A stretch of 64,000 nt of DNA from Undaria pinnatifida (GCA_012845835.1 JABAKD010000010.1:16751204-16815203); one strand, 5' to 3'. Counted from the stretch's first letter, positions 1 to 11,790 are shown. Translations and numbers: made by a program. Notes: a model not told the origin generated them from the letters alone.

Positions 1-210
1 GTAGTGCGGTAGCTTGCCATACGACAATACCTGCACTAAAGTGGGAACCTGAATTATCACGGAATAGTGCGGTTCTCTGTAGCGAGCGAGGTGGTAATGA
101 GCGATTTGCACTGCACTATGTGGGGACCCCGAACTAATGGGTACAGCAGTAACGCCGGGCCACGTGGGGCTCCGCACTAAGGGTAACGAACTAACGCGGG
201 ACCTGGAATG
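1..210. repeat. Degenerate short interspersed repeats at window edge
   Basis: The first 210 bases carry several loosely related blocks built on GTGCGG / GCACTA / GTGGGGACC words, spaced about 50-60 bases apart. A similar GTAGTGCGGAATAGTGC stretch recurs near 47476. No open reading frame here looks coding. I read this as decayed tandem repeat; the type is unknown. Confidence 0.4.
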
Positions 211-429
211 ACCTGTATACTCTGTTTTAATGTTGCAGTAGAAAAGATGGGGGACAAAAGGTTGCAGGGCTGCACTCATAACAAATTCCCTGCGGCGGTC
301 GCGACGGTCAGAGTGGGTTGTGATGTGTGGGCTATAATAACAAGGGGCAAGCCACCAACTGAAAATGTGAAAGGACAGTCCGCCCCCTTGGCCACAACCT
401 CGCAAAGCACTCCGTTCGTATCCTTACGA

Positions 430-1370
430 GGGGACGTCGTCATGACAAAACAACAATTACAACGGCACCAGCCCAACCCAAGACTCAACAAGCTGGAAAC
501 CCACAATGACGCCAGCCCAACTTCATAATCAAGCTACCGTAATCACCATCACAACAACACCAGCCACAACCTTAGACTCAAGCTTAAAGCCGTCACGTTG
601 ACACCGACCCAACCTCAGAGTCAAACTAAACCATCATCACAAAGACACCAGCCCCGACCTCACAGATTCAAGCAAAATCTCGTCACATTTACACCAGTCC
701 AACCTCACAGCCAAGCTAGACAACCATCACAATCGGCGAATGCAGCCCGTGTCCAGACCCAAGCCACACAATCACGATACCGACGACAACCTAACAGACG
801 CAAGGTGGACGCCATCACAACGACACCAGGCCAACCTCGGGTTCAAGCTAAATCTATCACACGATGCCACAGCCCAACGTCAGACTCGGGCGAATCACCA
901 TCACAACGCCAGCCGACGTTACATCAAATCTACACAGTCATCACAACAACGCTAGCCTAACCTCAATTAAACGCAAGGTAAATATCACCCCAACAAGCAC
1001 CAACCTCCCCGACTCACAAGATTAATACAACCAACACAATGACGCCTGCAATGCCTCAGACTAAAAACAAAAAACATCACTACGTCAGCCCGTCAGCCCA
1101 ATCTCAGTCTAAAACACTCACGGAAACACCAGCCCACCATCATAGACTCAAGCTAAGAAAATTGTCACAAAACGAGACCAAGCACACCCCCAGTCCCAAG
1201 GTAAACAGCCATTACCACAACGCCAACCCAAACTCTTAGACCCAACGCAAAAATAACCACAAATCACCGCGACAGTAGTTCATTTTCTTCACAGACTCAG
1301 GCAAAAAAATCATCACACCGCCACCCCAACCTCAGACCCAAGCAAAAAAATAGCCACATCATTGATATCA
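430..1370. repeat. Degenerate ~46-bp tandem repeat
   Basis: The core CACCAGCCCAACCTCAGA followed by CTCAAGCTAAACCATCACAA recurs roughly every 42-47 bases (near 466, 511, 558, 604, 646, 693, 824, 870, 910 and 952) with many substitutions. Because stops are rare in these words, short Gln/Pro/Thr/His-rich frames appear in several frames at once. That is a property of the repeat and not evidence of a gene. The array is interrupted by a MITE-like module and resumes on its far side. Confidence 0.75.
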
Positions 1371-1392
1371 GCCCATCAACATCAGAGACGTG

Positions 1393-1650
1393 TCGTCCCA
1401 CGATAGGGATAGAAATACGTTCGGCTAAAATAATTTCTGAATGACGCGGCTCCTTCACCCAAACCGTCGGAAAGCCATTCTTGTTTTGCAATATGGTTGT
1501 GCTTTATATACCAGGTAAGCATGGCCGTGGCATTGTGCATTGGGTTGTATTTTTGTTTTTTCTCTCAAAATCATTTTTGTGTAGGGTACAGAGCTCCTCA
1601 GGTTAAGACCCTCGGAAATTAAAGGGTGCCCTTATACCGTAGCATGTACC
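1393..1650 (+). mobile_element. MITE-like module, copy 1 (diverged)
   Basis: This block shares with the copies at 2079-2330 and (inverted) 9954-10186 an ordered set of words: GGCTAAAATAATTTCTGAA, a GGCTCC block, ATTCTTGTTTTGCAA, a GTAAGC...TGGC block, TGTGCATTGGGTTG, then CCTCAGGTTAAGACCCTCGG. It ends near CCGTAGCATGTACC, resembling the inverse of the GCATGCTA end of the inserted copy. No coding capacity. Boundaries are by eye and could be off by 10-20 bases. Confidence 0.55.
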
Positions 1651-1654
1651 CGGA

Positions 1655-2078
1655 CTCAAGGTTAACGCCGTCACAGCACCCCGATAGTAGCCCAACCTCA
1701 GACTCAAGCTATCGCGTCACAACGCAAACGCTTCCAGCTCAATCTTGCAGATTGGAAGAAAAAAACCATCGCAAAAATGCTCAAATGCAGTACCACACCG
1801 ATGGTAGTCCAATCCTCAGAATCAAGCTATCACGTCATCGCAACGCTACCAGCTCAACCTCGAAGACTCAAGGCTAGAAGTAATAATAAATACGCTGAAA
1901 ACTCAGCGCAACAACGACGATACCAGCCCCACCTCAGACCCACTCAAGCTAAGTGTCATCACCACAGCCCCCGCCAAACCGCAGGCCCAGCCTAAGCATC
2001 ACCGCAACGATGCCAGTCCAACTCACATGCTCAAGCTAAACCGTCACCACAACATCACCATCCCAATCTCACACGTAA
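1655..2078. repeat. Degenerate ~46-bp tandem repeat, continued
   Basis: The same CCAGCTCAACCTC / GACTCAAGCTA / CATCACAACGC words resume after the inserted module, for example near 1685, 1734, 1850, 1930 and 2010. This shows the module lies inside a once continuous array. Confidence 0.65.
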
Positions 2079-2330
2079 GCTGGGACGAGTGCTACGACAG
2101 GGTGTTAAAAAGTACTTGTGGGCTAAAATATTATCTGAACGACGGGGCTCCTCTCTCCAACCTAAAATCCTGGGGAAAGTGATTCTTGTTTTGCAACACG
2201 TTTTTTTTGTATACGTAAGTCATGGGATTGTTCATTGGGGTACACTTTCGTTTTGGTCAAGCATCACGTTTCGCCCTTGAGGGGGTATACAGCCCCTCGA
2301 GTAAGGAGCCTCAGAACAAAAATGTTGCAC
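2079..2330 (+). mobile_element. MITE-like module, copy 2
   Basis: This copy starts near GAGTGCTACGACAGGGTGTT and runs through GGGCTAAAATATTATCTGAA, GGGGCTCC, GATTCTTGTTTTGCAACACG, GTCATGGGATTGTTCATTGG and CTCGAGTAAGGAGCCTCAG. It is the best match by eye to the copy inserted in the LINE at 9954-10186. It has no protein-coding signal, so a non-autonomous DNA element or MITE is the simplest reading. Confidence 0.6.
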
Positions 2331-2379
2331 CAACACAGTGTGTAACAAATGTCCTGCCAATAGACAACTCATAGTTACG

Positions 2380-2760
2380 GCTGCCCAACCTAAAACATCA
2401 ACACGAGGAGGACAGCCAGGAAACTCGAACTAAAGCCACAACGATCACCAGAAGAATTTCTCCAGACTAACCTAATCAGACTCGGTATGGGAACCATCGC
2501 GACCATGAAGTCTAACCCCAGACTTACCCTAAAATGCATCACAATGACGACGACCCAGCCCCATACTCATATAACCCTCATTACAGTGGTGCAAGCCCAA
2601 TCTCGCCGACTCAATCTAGACAATCATCAAAAGGATAACCATACCAGCCTAAACCTCAGACCTAAGCTGTATAAACTATCATAACCACACCAGCCTAAAC
2701 CTCAGACCTAAGTTGTATAAACCATCACAACAGCGCCAGCTCAACCTCATAACTGTATAC
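2380..2760. repeat. Degenerate ~46-bp tandem repeat, third block
   Basis: Repeats of CACCAGCCTAAACCTCAGAC / CTAAGCTGTATAAACCATCA continue. Two near-identical ~40-base units lie at about 2651-2690 and 2691-2730. This is a further piece of the array begun near 430. Confidence 0.65.
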
Positions 2761-3590
2761 ATACGTCGAATGTCAAGCCCGTAACCAACAACCGAAGAGA
2801 CCACCAGTGCCACGCGAAAGTGGTTCAAGGGTGTTGAACGTGGGTCCTGGTGTTGGAAAGGTCTCCAGGTATTGGATGTGGTTCCGGGTGTTGGTTCGTT
2901 CCAGGTGGTGGACTCCTACGTTAGCCGCTCACGGACGGACTTGGTCTGCAGAAGAGGACACGCAGCTGGTGAAACGTCAGCAAGACATGTGCGGAGCAAT
3001 TGGTTATGTATATATTGTTAGGGCGTGTTGAGTGTGTGTGGGGGGGTACGTTACGCGCTTGCAAATGTCGTCGCCGGAGGGGAGTGCGCGCAACTAAGGA
3101 AACTGGAGTGAGACTCCGGGGCGATTGGTTTGGTGTTTGTGGTTAGGAAGTCGGGGGGGGAGGGGGGAGGGGGGAACGCTACGCTAACCGTTAGCGGATG
3201 TGGTTGGAAGAGAAAAAATTGCCGCCAAGGAGATATTAGTGAGATCTGTGTGGGCGGTTGGTTGTGTATTTGTGGGCCAGGACGCGTTTGTGGTATCGGG
3301 GGACAGCTTAGTGGTGTGTTTGGGATCGGTGGGGGGCGGAGGGTAAGGGGAGGTAGGCGAGGGAGGTGTTTGGCCTGATCATTGTCCGTTCGTGGATAAG
3401 GCGGGCGCTGGGTGGGCACACTTTGCTTTGCATGTCTCTTGTCTTGGGATGCGAATAATTTGTCTTAGGGGGCCGTAAATGTGTTTGACGGACAGCACCG
3501 AAATTATCGTACAACAAAGAGTAACCCATCCAACCAGTTCAACCCCCCCTCCCCGCTCCTCCCCTCCTATGCCCTTCTCTCCCATTCCAT
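2761..3590. other. G/GT-rich stretch without a recognised gene
   Basis: The plus strand turns strongly G- and T-rich (long GGGGGAGGGGGG-type runs near 3160, 3290 and 3340), then C-rich near 3540-3600. Short frames on both strands are compositionally driven and match no family I recognise. A GGTGTTGGAA / GGTATTGGATGTGG / GGGTGTTGGTTCG triplication sits at 2845-2910. Confidence 0.4.
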
Positions 3591-3819
3591 TTTCACCTCC
3601 CCTCCTGTGGTCGAGCGACCACGGCTGTACATGAAATGAGTGTACCCCCGCTCCCTTCGCCCTCTGCCCGTCCCCTCTCCTTCCTCCTGATCCTCACATG
3701 GTTTCCAGCTTGCCAATCAACGTGTTTTCGACGTACAGTGCTGTCCCTGGTATGGTTCTTCGAAGATCTTGGCATACCATACAAGCGCGGCGGGCGCGTG
3801 GGCAACCAAGCGATGGCAC

Positions 3820-4800
3820 AAGCGACGACGGCGGCCCAAGGCCGCCCAACTAACAACCGAGCGACGAGGTCGAGCGACCGAGCAGTCGGTCGATCGTCCG
3901 AACAACGGCGACAGCGAGCGACGGCACGACGGACGGCGCGACGGGGAAGCGGCGACGGGACGGGGCGTCCGAGTGATGAGTGCGCAGCCCGTGCGACGGT
4001 GAGGCCGAACGAAACGACAGCCCGATCGGCCGAATGGTCGGGGGGTTGGACGCCGCGGCCATCCTGCATGTGAACGACGTCTGTTTGGGACGAGCTTGCG
4101 AAAGCCCGCAGGGGCGATATCAAGGTGGTTGACGCCAGCCTTCGAGAATCGCGTGACTCCGACCTCCCGTTCGGCGGCGTCATCTTGGGCGACTGGGGAT
4201 GGGGTGCTCGCTGCCTTGTCGATACCTAAACCGGTCGAGCGACGGGGCGAGCGACGACGGCGACCAAAGGCCACCAACAACTATCAACTGAGTGACGTGG
4301 TCAAGTGATCGAGTGACCGAGCGACCGAGCGATGGCAACGGACCGACCAATCGAGCGAGCGGGTGGGTGGACGATCGACGATCGCTCTGCTTGTAACTAT
4401 ACTAAGTAAATGTTATAATGGCGTTTACCACACACGCGTGCACACACAAACACACAAATACACACATCCACACACCTGGCACATACGCAAAGGCATACAT
4501 ACATATTTACGGCCAACTGCCGCACGAGCGATCGATCGAGCGAGCGAGCGATGTGAGCGAGTGGGCGGAAGACCGCGACGATCGCACGTCTTGGCCATGA
4601 AACAAACCGCTCCTCCCTTGATGCTGTATGACACACACGCTACAGGCATACACACGCGCGCGATGGACCAAGCGAGCGAACACTGATTGTAACTCACCAC
4701 TCCTAGCTGCTTTAGACGGTTGGGAGCATACGGGCGACGGTGGGTGACCGACGGCGCGACCGATAGATCGACGCGTCGCGACCGACCATGGCGGTGGCTG
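3820..4800. repeat. GAGCGACC/GAGCGAGC low-complexity repeat
   Basis: Clusters of CGAGCGAC, CGAGCGAG, CGATCGAG and GACCGACC words fill 3830-4070, 4230-4380, 4520-4570 and 4660-4790. Period is roughly 4-8 bases with frequent interruption. The stop-poor words create overlapping Arg/Ala-rich frames up to ~196 codons on both strands, which I do not call genes. Confidence 0.65.
4425..4480. repeat. (CA)n-type microsatellite
   Basis: An imperfect CA/CACACAAA run lies inside the GC-rich simple-repeat block. Confidence 0.85.
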
Positions 4801-7800
4801 GTGTCTCCCCTTGCAACATGATCTGTTGCTATGCAGGTCTTCGAGGTTGCAAAGAGTTGCAGTGAGTAACGAGTAAATGGCTAGCTCAAGTAAGTTGAGG
4901 AATTGCTGCATTCGATGTTGAATGGCAAGTATTGACGATGCTGCCTCCGTCGTGCAAATGATGTGTACTTGGCTACAGCAGTACTTAACCAGAGTGTCCC
5001 ATCGAGTCGCTGGTCAGTACCATTGTCGTTCATCGCCAGTGCTCAGTAGAATGCAGTACTCGTGAAGCATGGGCATATCAATGCGGTCTATCTATACAGC
5101 AGCACCCAGAAATACGGAATAACGTATTCCGTTTCCGAGTCGGCAAGTTACAATACACGTATTCCTACGATCAAATTACGAGAAAATTTCGTCGGACAAT
5201 GACTGGTAGCTCGGGTAGTCATCTTGCCATGAGAAAGTATCGACCTCCACGAGCAAGCGTCAAGGAACATTGCCATAGGTCGTTAAGTTCAACGACCGGG
5301 CACAGCACATCGAGCCGTAGGGCCTTAAATCTGCCGAGAGCTGACAGACGAGGACACCTTCCCCCATAATCTCCCTCCTTTGTGCCCATCCAATCATGGA
5401 GCGGTTCAATAATCAATATATTCTTCCTGCTTTCTTCCGAGATCGCTCGCAGCCAGACCTGCCTAACAGCCTCCAAGCGCATACCGTTTGATCATCATCA
5501 CAGTTGGCCATATCATAGTAGCCAACAATGATTAAAAACTTCTCGTTGGGAGCTCTTTACCTAGCCCGATGAGCAATCTCACGGACTATTAATATAATAG
5601 GTGCTTAACCAAAAGTTGACCAAAATTACAGTTGTTTTTCCAACGATATTCGGTAGTTCCTCCACATCAGTCAGAGAAAACAAAAAGGCCCAAAAGTGTT
5701 ACCCCTGACGCGTGATACGGTCGAGGTAGTACGTTTCGTCCAAACCATTCCCGAAACGCGGGGCGCACAACTTAGGACCTACCCGGTGTCATTAGCTTTT
5801 AGAAACATTTTTCGTTGTGTACCTAGGTCACGGGGTTGTTTCCTTGGGTTGCGCTTTTGTAAGGTTTAGCGGTCAGGTTTAGGGTTCGGTATGGACTTTC
5901 TAAAACAGAGGAGCTTCATAGACATTACCAGGTAGGGAGCACTTCTATTGGAGCCCGCGTCCCCTACCGCAGCACGCGTCGTACATGTTACACAAACAAA
6001 TATCGGGGGGCGGGCGGTGGGGGTCAGAGTCGGGGTCTGTCGTGGCATGCACGAGGGTAGACGAGGAGGGTCAGGAATGAGTGCCACATCAAGCACATAC
6101 CTTATCTATCTACGTGCCTTACTCGGGCATACCTAAGCATGTACCTTGCCCTGCGTCGTTCTACGGTAGCCTCCCCAACTCTTCTTGACCGATTTCGCGG
6201 GTTTTGAAACCAGCTCCTGGCCGTATCTCCTGAAATACGGTGCCTCTTGCCACCCCGATGTCATCATTCGATAGTCCTTTGCAAACAAGAAAGTTAATGA
6301 AGATATTGGTTTTATAGCATCCTTCATCGTGTCGAGCAGTAATGAAACTTTCGTTAAATACAATCGCTGTTTTTTTTGCGGGGAAGTTATCGTATAATCA
6401 GTTGCTTTACGGTAAGGTGCTTTCTACGATAAGGGTAGAAAGTAAAGGTTATGAGCCTCTTCACATGAAGAGCTCCATACCGGATTTAGAAGAAAATGTA
6501 CGCTTAATGCGACGAACATTTTCCATGGCCTAAGTATTTAGCGAATAGCATTGCGGTAGTGTGAAATATCCCACAATATTGGACGCGTGCTATGGCAAAG
6601 GTACAATTTTTTGGGTCAAACGTTCTCTGAGTGACCGGCTACTCAACCAAAACAAACCACCCCATATTATTGGGAGCTCTTTTTTGTTCCTAATTTGCTA
6701 GTATTACACCTATGATAGCTCTTGAGATTCTTCATCGAGCGGACCGACCAAGGTTGCCAAATTCGAGTTTCGGGTAAGGAGCGTGAGCTCGTTAAGCAAG
6801 GAGCCTCGGAAAATATTAGAACAATCGGGCCGACACCGTAGCTTCGGTAATTGGGCAGTTCCTCAGCTAAGGGGCCGTTAGGTTTTTGTTGGCCAAACAG
6901 TGCTACCACTATGGTAACACGTGTGCTAATCCTATTGGCAAGGCGCGGTCCAGAAACGGCTAGGTGGCTAGGGTAGGGGACTCGGTCGCGTGGAAGCAAC
7001 GGCAGGAGCGATGGGGAGACGGGCACTTTATTTTCTTGACAGGAGGGTTGTTTTCGGCTGTTACGTGTGTGGGTGCCGGTAACACCTGAGCGCAGGTCAG
7101 CCGCAACAAAGGAAAGCGCTTGGCTCGCCAGTCCCTGAGGAGGAGGGGGCAAACGGGAGGGTAGCAGGGGGTGTGGAAGATTTTAGAAACCTAAAGGCGT
7201 AGTCTATGTTTGGGGAGGAAGGGAGGGGGAACAAGGTTGGGCAGGGTGTGAAGTACTTGTGCGCGGGGATGGGGCGGGGGGAATAAGGGGAATGGTTAGG
7301 GGTCTTCAGGCCTCTGGAACCAGGGGGGCAGGCCTCTGGAACCAGGGGGGCTTGTGTGGAAGGAGGTTGAGTCCAATGTGTGCTACTGCATTTCGCTGAA
7401 CTGCATATGTCGTCTTCGTGTTGCAAGTGAAGAGGGGGTGGCCTTGTGGAATGGTTGGAGGGGAAGGAGTGGAAGGGGGAGAGCGCGGGGGCCGGGTTGG
7501 GTGTTAGGGGCCCTTCGTCTTTGCTGCGGTCAGTTTTTCTCATGGAAAATTGAGGTCGGGCATATGTGCACTCACGATCTGCCAGCAGCACCTCGGGTAC
7601 GAAAAGGCGGAAGCCAAGGACACCGTTCGCAATAACACACCGTGTAGTATTGGTATAAAACACGTATGTGTACTATGCTGTACGACGAGTAAAACTAGAT
7701 TGGTTCTAGGTCCAACGGAAACGAACAAATGTTGCAGCTGTTGAGCCGGCGCTGTTGGTGCTTCTTCTCCCTCCGCCCGGGAGAATATGAGTTTGGAAAT

Positions 7801-8165
7801 ATAATACTTGACGAATGGTGGTAAAGCATTATTATAGCGTCACAACAGACGTGCCTGCACCCGCGGAAAATATAAGGGGTCCGTCAAAACAATAATCGCA
7901 ACACGCAGCCTGACCTTCCGAACCTGCCTATAGTACGTGATGATCGATTGTCTCACGTTACTATTAACATTTTATCTCATTACCCATTCATTGGCTACCT
8001 ATGGTATGTATAATAACTGAAGGGAGGTCGATTTCATGCATATTTTTCGTTTTTGTCGTTCTTGTCGGGTCCCCTTGTTTTGTTTTTGCTTTTTGGGGAT
8101 GTTTATCAGTGATCGACGTTGAATTTCACGCTGCACATTGATCATCGGGAGGCAAAAACAAATTA
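4801..8165. other. Non-coding stretch with module fragments and small tandems
   Basis: No frame here looks coding. A partial, diverged MITE-like module lies near 5690-5880 (GGTCACGGGGTTGTTTCCTT corresponds to the module's CATGGGATTGTTCATTGG), and another end fragment near 6786-6815 (AAGCAAGGAGCCTCGGAAAA). A perfect 22-bp tandem doublet occupies 7309-7352 (unit GGCCTCTGGAACCAGG plus GGGGCA/T). 6960-7500 is G-rich with Pro/Ser-rich shadow frames on the minus strand. 7750-8165 is AT-richer with nothing recognised. Confidence 0.45.
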
Positions 8166-8171
8166 AAGGGT

Positions 8172-8192
8172 GGGGGGGGGGGGGGGGGGGGG
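8172..8192 (+). repeat. Poly-G tract (21 bases)
   Basis: An uninterrupted run of 21 G immediately precedes the region where LINE coding similarity begins. Confidence 0.9.
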
Positions 8193-8219
8193 AGCAGAGA
8201 GAGTGAAGACATAGCGAGG

Positions 8220-8732
8220 GTGGTGAGATTCAGAACCGGAGGGACGAGAACAGAGAGGGAGCCGGCAGGGGGGCGGGGGAGGAAAAGCGAAGCAAATGCG
8301 GAGGAAGAAGAGCTGCAATTAACGGCCCCAAGCTTATGCCACCTAACGGAGAGCCGCCATCTGGAGGAATCCCAAGGGATCAAGGGAGAGCCCGGGAGCG
8401 GGACATGCCTCAGTACCTTCGTAAGCGACACCCGAGGAGAAGTGACGTGTGGGGTCTGCCGTGGGACACCCCATCTCGGGCACCGAGTGGTGCGCCTTCC
8501 ATGTGAACAAGGGCGTCATGTGCTCCACGCTCGGCATATAGATGAAGCACTGGCGAGAGGGGCGGCACCGGCATCATCCCGATGCCCTGTAGTCAACAGC
8601 GAAACCCAGCACCCGAGACGGGACGCACTGGATGCAGCCGTTCAAACGGGTCCGGGTCTTCGCAGTTGGACCGCGCGGGTGGGAGGGAAGACCACAGGCG
8701 ACGCGGGCCTAAGCTTCCGGGAGCTTTGGTAG
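8220..8732 (+). pseudogene. LINE N-terminal part with degenerate RING-like finger
   Basis: The 170-codon frame contains CGVCRGTPHLGHRVV then LPCEQGRHVLHARHIDEALA and SRCPVV. This spacing follows a RING finger (C-x2-C, LPC, H, late CP), but a Cys is replaced by His in the third pair and the last Cys is missing, so zinc binding is doubtful. The N terminus is Glu/Arg-rich. It sits directly upstream of the RT part on the same strand, so I treat it as the beginning of the LINE ORF. It could also be an unrelated cellular fragment. Confidence 0.5.
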
Positions 8733-9505
8733 GGATTGTACCAAAACAGCCTCGGTGTAAGGCCACCACTCCATGAAATTTTTATGGAGGACCTGCAGCA
8801 AACGCTTTACAACCGGAGAGAATGCAGGAGCATACGCGCCTGGGAGTTCATGTGCTTGGAATCCTCACCCACGCCATGGGAAAGAAACGGTCGAACCGGG
8901 ACTCGGCGACGCCGAACTCGATCCTGCGGGTGATTAAGCTGTGGTACACCGTGCCGGCCGAGCTCCATTCACCAGACGGGCCGGATAAAGAGGCGACAGA
9001 GGTTCGCATTGGCAGAGAGCGGTGGCATGCGAAGTAGATATCTTGCTCCCGTGGCTGATGGCGTACTCTAGAAGACGAGACACGATGCAACGGCATGCCG
9101 CCCAAGAAGATTCGGAGGTTGAGGAAAAGCTTAAAGTGGCGTCGTCGGCGTGTCGTCACGCTGCTGGGGTAAAAGTAGCAGCACGCACTCTCTCTTGCAG
9201 AGCTGTGCTCATTAGTAAACGAGAAGACGTGGATCACGGAGGTGGTCAAATCCCCGTCAAAAGACGAAACCCCCGTTTCTGTGGCCGTGACGAATGCAGT
9301 GCTAGCGAGAGCCACCGAGGTAGGATGGAAATTCTCCCCCATGGTGCCCGGGCGATAGGTATGCCTCCCAGGGTATTTTTTGACGTCATCAGTTTACGCG
9401 ACGCCCTGTTGGGGCCCAGAAACGACGGCGAACGATTGCGCACCTGCAGTCCCCTATCCACACGGACATCGGGCGGGAGAAGTCGGGTTAGAACTTTACG
9501 GCCAT

Positions 9506-10270
9506 CTAGCGGAGAATGGTCGACGAGCCAGACGGGTTCCCGCCGGAGTTCTGGCAAGGCTTCTTGCAGTCGGGCCTCACCTCCTTGGAGGGAAAGTGTC
9601 GATCGGTTTGTGTGGGTATGACGTGGAGGGGGCCTATAGTGGCGGAGGCTATGCAACGGTGGCGACCACGGTTGGAGGGGATCAACCTAGAGGTGAGGCA
9701 GTTCGGGGTCGCGATACCAAGGAGTGTGGAGACTGTGGGACCGAGAGTCCGAGCGATACAGGAGATGGGCAACTGGCTCATTATCACCGATTTCTCCAAC
9801 GCTTTCAATTCCGTGAAAATGTCACAAGTGCTTGCGGGGGTCGCCAACTGCGCGCCAGCGATCACGCCGTTATTGACCAAGCGTTATGGCAGACACAGGA
9901 CCAGCGGATGTGTTTTTTTCGGATGGACTCCGAGGAGCACAGCACGATCGCTTGATGCATGCTAAACCCATATATTTCTGGGGATCATCAGTTGAGAATC
10001 TTTGTTCCTCACCCAAACCCTTGTTTTGACAAACCATATGTGCAACCCGATGAACCATCCCATGGCCAAGGCATACAACGAATACAATATCCAAACAAGA
10101 ATTATACTTCGACGAGGTCAGGATTAAGGAGCCCCACCATTCCGAAAAGAAAAAGCGAAAACGTGTCACCCCTCTGTAGCACGCGTCGCTTTGTCCAGCG
10201 GTGTCCAGCAGGGAGCCGGTAATGTTTTGTCTGGCGTTGAGACAGAGGCTGAAGCGATGCAGAGGAATTA
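9506..10270 (+). pseudogene. LINE reverse transcriptase core, split by an insertion
   Basis: The frame from 9516 reads FLEGKC-type sequence, then RGPIVAEAMQRWRPRLEG, LEVRQFGVAIPRSVETVG, WLIITDFSNAFNSVKMSQVL and LLTKRYG. DFSNAFN corresponds to RT motif A (catalytic Asp, then the aromatic/Asn-Ala region) and QFGV...G is the preceding motif. The GVQQG motif B appears at 10200-10214, after the inserted 233-bp element. The motif C region (the YxDD box) is not recognisable: sequence from ~10240 to 10370 is scrambled or frame-shifted. The enzyme must be inactive. Neighbouring domains are in the same orientation. Confidence 0.82.
9954..10186 (-). mobile_element. MITE-like module, 233-bp copy inserted in LINE RT
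   Basis: The LINE sequence is broken between CACGATCGCTT and TGTCCAGCGG. The word CGCTT occurs on both sides (9949-9953 and 10187-10191), giving a 5-bp target duplication. The insert is the inverse of copy 2 at 2079-2330: reading the minus strand one finds GCGTGCTACAGAGGGGTGAC, GGGGCTCCTTAATCC, ATTCTTGTTTGGATATTG and CATGGGATGGTTCATCGG. The ends are loosely inverted (GATGCATGCTAAAC versus ACGCGTGCTACAG). No coding capacity. This copy defines the element's limits best. Confidence 0.7.
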
Positions 10271-10379
10271 GAGCGAGAAGAAGTGCAAGCCTTCGCGTTC
10301 ATGAAGGATATCCCGTTCAGCCTTTTATGGGAGTCAAGGCCAGCACAATAATATCAAGATTGCCTTCCTCCGGCTTGAG

Positions 10380-11247
10380 CTAGACGACGTTGGTATCGTA
10401 GTCATCCCCGCCAAGACCGTGGCGTTACCACTGAACGGGCACGCTCCGACGGCTCAAGATATTTTGCTCTTTCAAAGTATCGACGTTCACGTTGTCGAAG
10501 AAGGAGAGGTGATGGTGGTTAGTATCCCATTTGGCGCGAAGGAGTACGTGCTAGAGCAAGCAATGGGGGTAGTGAGAGATGGAGGCGCGGACCGCCTTGC
10601 GTGACGCCTCGGTTTCATGCCGTACAAGTAGGCGGCTACCCTTATTATCATCGAGTCCGTAGGGCAGCGGACAAGCCACCTCGAAAGGGCTCTAGACATG
10701 GGGATTTCCCTCTAAGCATGCGGGAGGGCAGGCAACGGGGCACAGTTAGTGTACGAGAAAAACGTTGAGGTTTCAAGGAAGCGGCGGAGGCACAGTCGTT
10801 TATCCAGGTGGGGTGTACGGATAATCAGCTGATATTGCAACCTCACCAGCAAGCCCAAACTCGCTTTTCTACGGAGGCAGCGAGGGTTGGCACTACCGTC
10901 GACGGCAGCGAGGCGATCGTCTGCCTCTATTAGGAGCAGGGTGGGAATCCTACCGGAGGTTCCGGCAGACCCCACTAGCGCCATAGGAAGCCGAGTGAGG
11001 AGGGGGTTCCCTGAATCGAATATCGTCGCTCAGCTGGGGAGCATCTTGCGGGAAATGTGTGACACCTGGGGGATTACGAAGGAAGCAATGGCAGGCATCG
11101 TTCCCGAATCCTGCCTCAATTGGAGTATCGAAACAGGGAGCGGGCAGGCCCCAAGCCCCCCAGAGACCGACATGTCGGTAACGCATGACGGCGTCACGAC
11201 GGACTCACGGAAAGCCCGACAGAAGTCGGGCAAGCTGGTCAACTAGG
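10380..11247 (+). pseudogene. LINE post-RT (thumb/linker) region
   Basis: Two in-register segments remain recognisable. 10380-10700 carries LDDVGIVVIPAKTVALP, VVSIPFGAKEYVLEQAMG, VRDGGADRLA and the later ESVGQRTSHLERALDMG. 10887-11247 carries RRSSASIRSRVGILPEVPAD, then GITKEAMAGIVPESCLNW and SRKARQKSGKLVN. These are the conserved linker segments of the same RT family. Stops and at least two frame changes separate them. The function in live relatives is probably template and RNA binding, but this is not known to me precisely. Confidence 0.7.
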
Positions 11248-11346
11248 GCAGCCATGCCACGCACATAGCCTCTCTGGATCAGATACCGGAGACGGCACCC
11301 CCGCTGGGGCCGGAAAATCTGTTCGGGGGAAGAGAAATCAAGGCCT

Positions 11347-11790
11347 TTGTCAAGGCTCGCTGCAGGAGTCTCCATGGGGCAGAACCAGTGCATGTCTTCT
11401 GTGTCTACTTCCGGCTTAGCATCGCTACGGGTCATACCCACCGCAGAGTTCGCCGGCCTTGGAAGGAGGATAGTGGGGGTCGAGGAAAGCGTAGCGAAGA
11501 GGTGCCTCCACTTCGAGGCAGTAGACGTGGACACGCGGTACGCACGCATCTGTTCCCGCACAGGAGCGCAGGTGAATCAGCACCAAAACCGCTTTTCTGC
11601 GGGATATCCCGCACGCTCAAGCGACTTGGGATTCCCCACCAAATCGAAACCGGGAACTTTTTCTGGTGGACAGGAACCTGAGGATGGACGGTGTCGTCAA
11701 GGGAGGAAGCCTTTTGCGCCTTCCCGAGCATGGATTACCGGGACGAGTCCATCGTGGCGGACGGTAGGGGGGTAATTTGAGGGATCGTTT
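11347..11790 (+). pseudogene. LINE C-terminal zinc finger and nuclease-like segment
   Basis: The frame reads VIPTAEFAGLGRRIVGVEES, KRCLHFEAVDVDTRYARICS and RTGAQVNQHQ. In relatives the first part is a C-x2-C...H-x-C finger; here one Cys reads as Phe and the His as Tyr. Sequence continues in another frame as SRTLKRLGIPHQIETGN and LRMDGVVKGG, in the position where RLE-type LINEs keep a PD-(D/E)XK nuclease. The nuclease assignment is inference from position and the R-M-D motif only. Confidence 0.6.

Noticed and set aside
430-1370. CRISPR-like spaced repeats
   Set aside because: Units are degenerate, abut without unique spacers of constant length, and the DNA is eukaryotic. No cas genes.
3593-4280. 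187- to 196-codon Arg/Ala-rich frames
   Set aside because: Produced by CGAGCGAC simple repeats on both strands.
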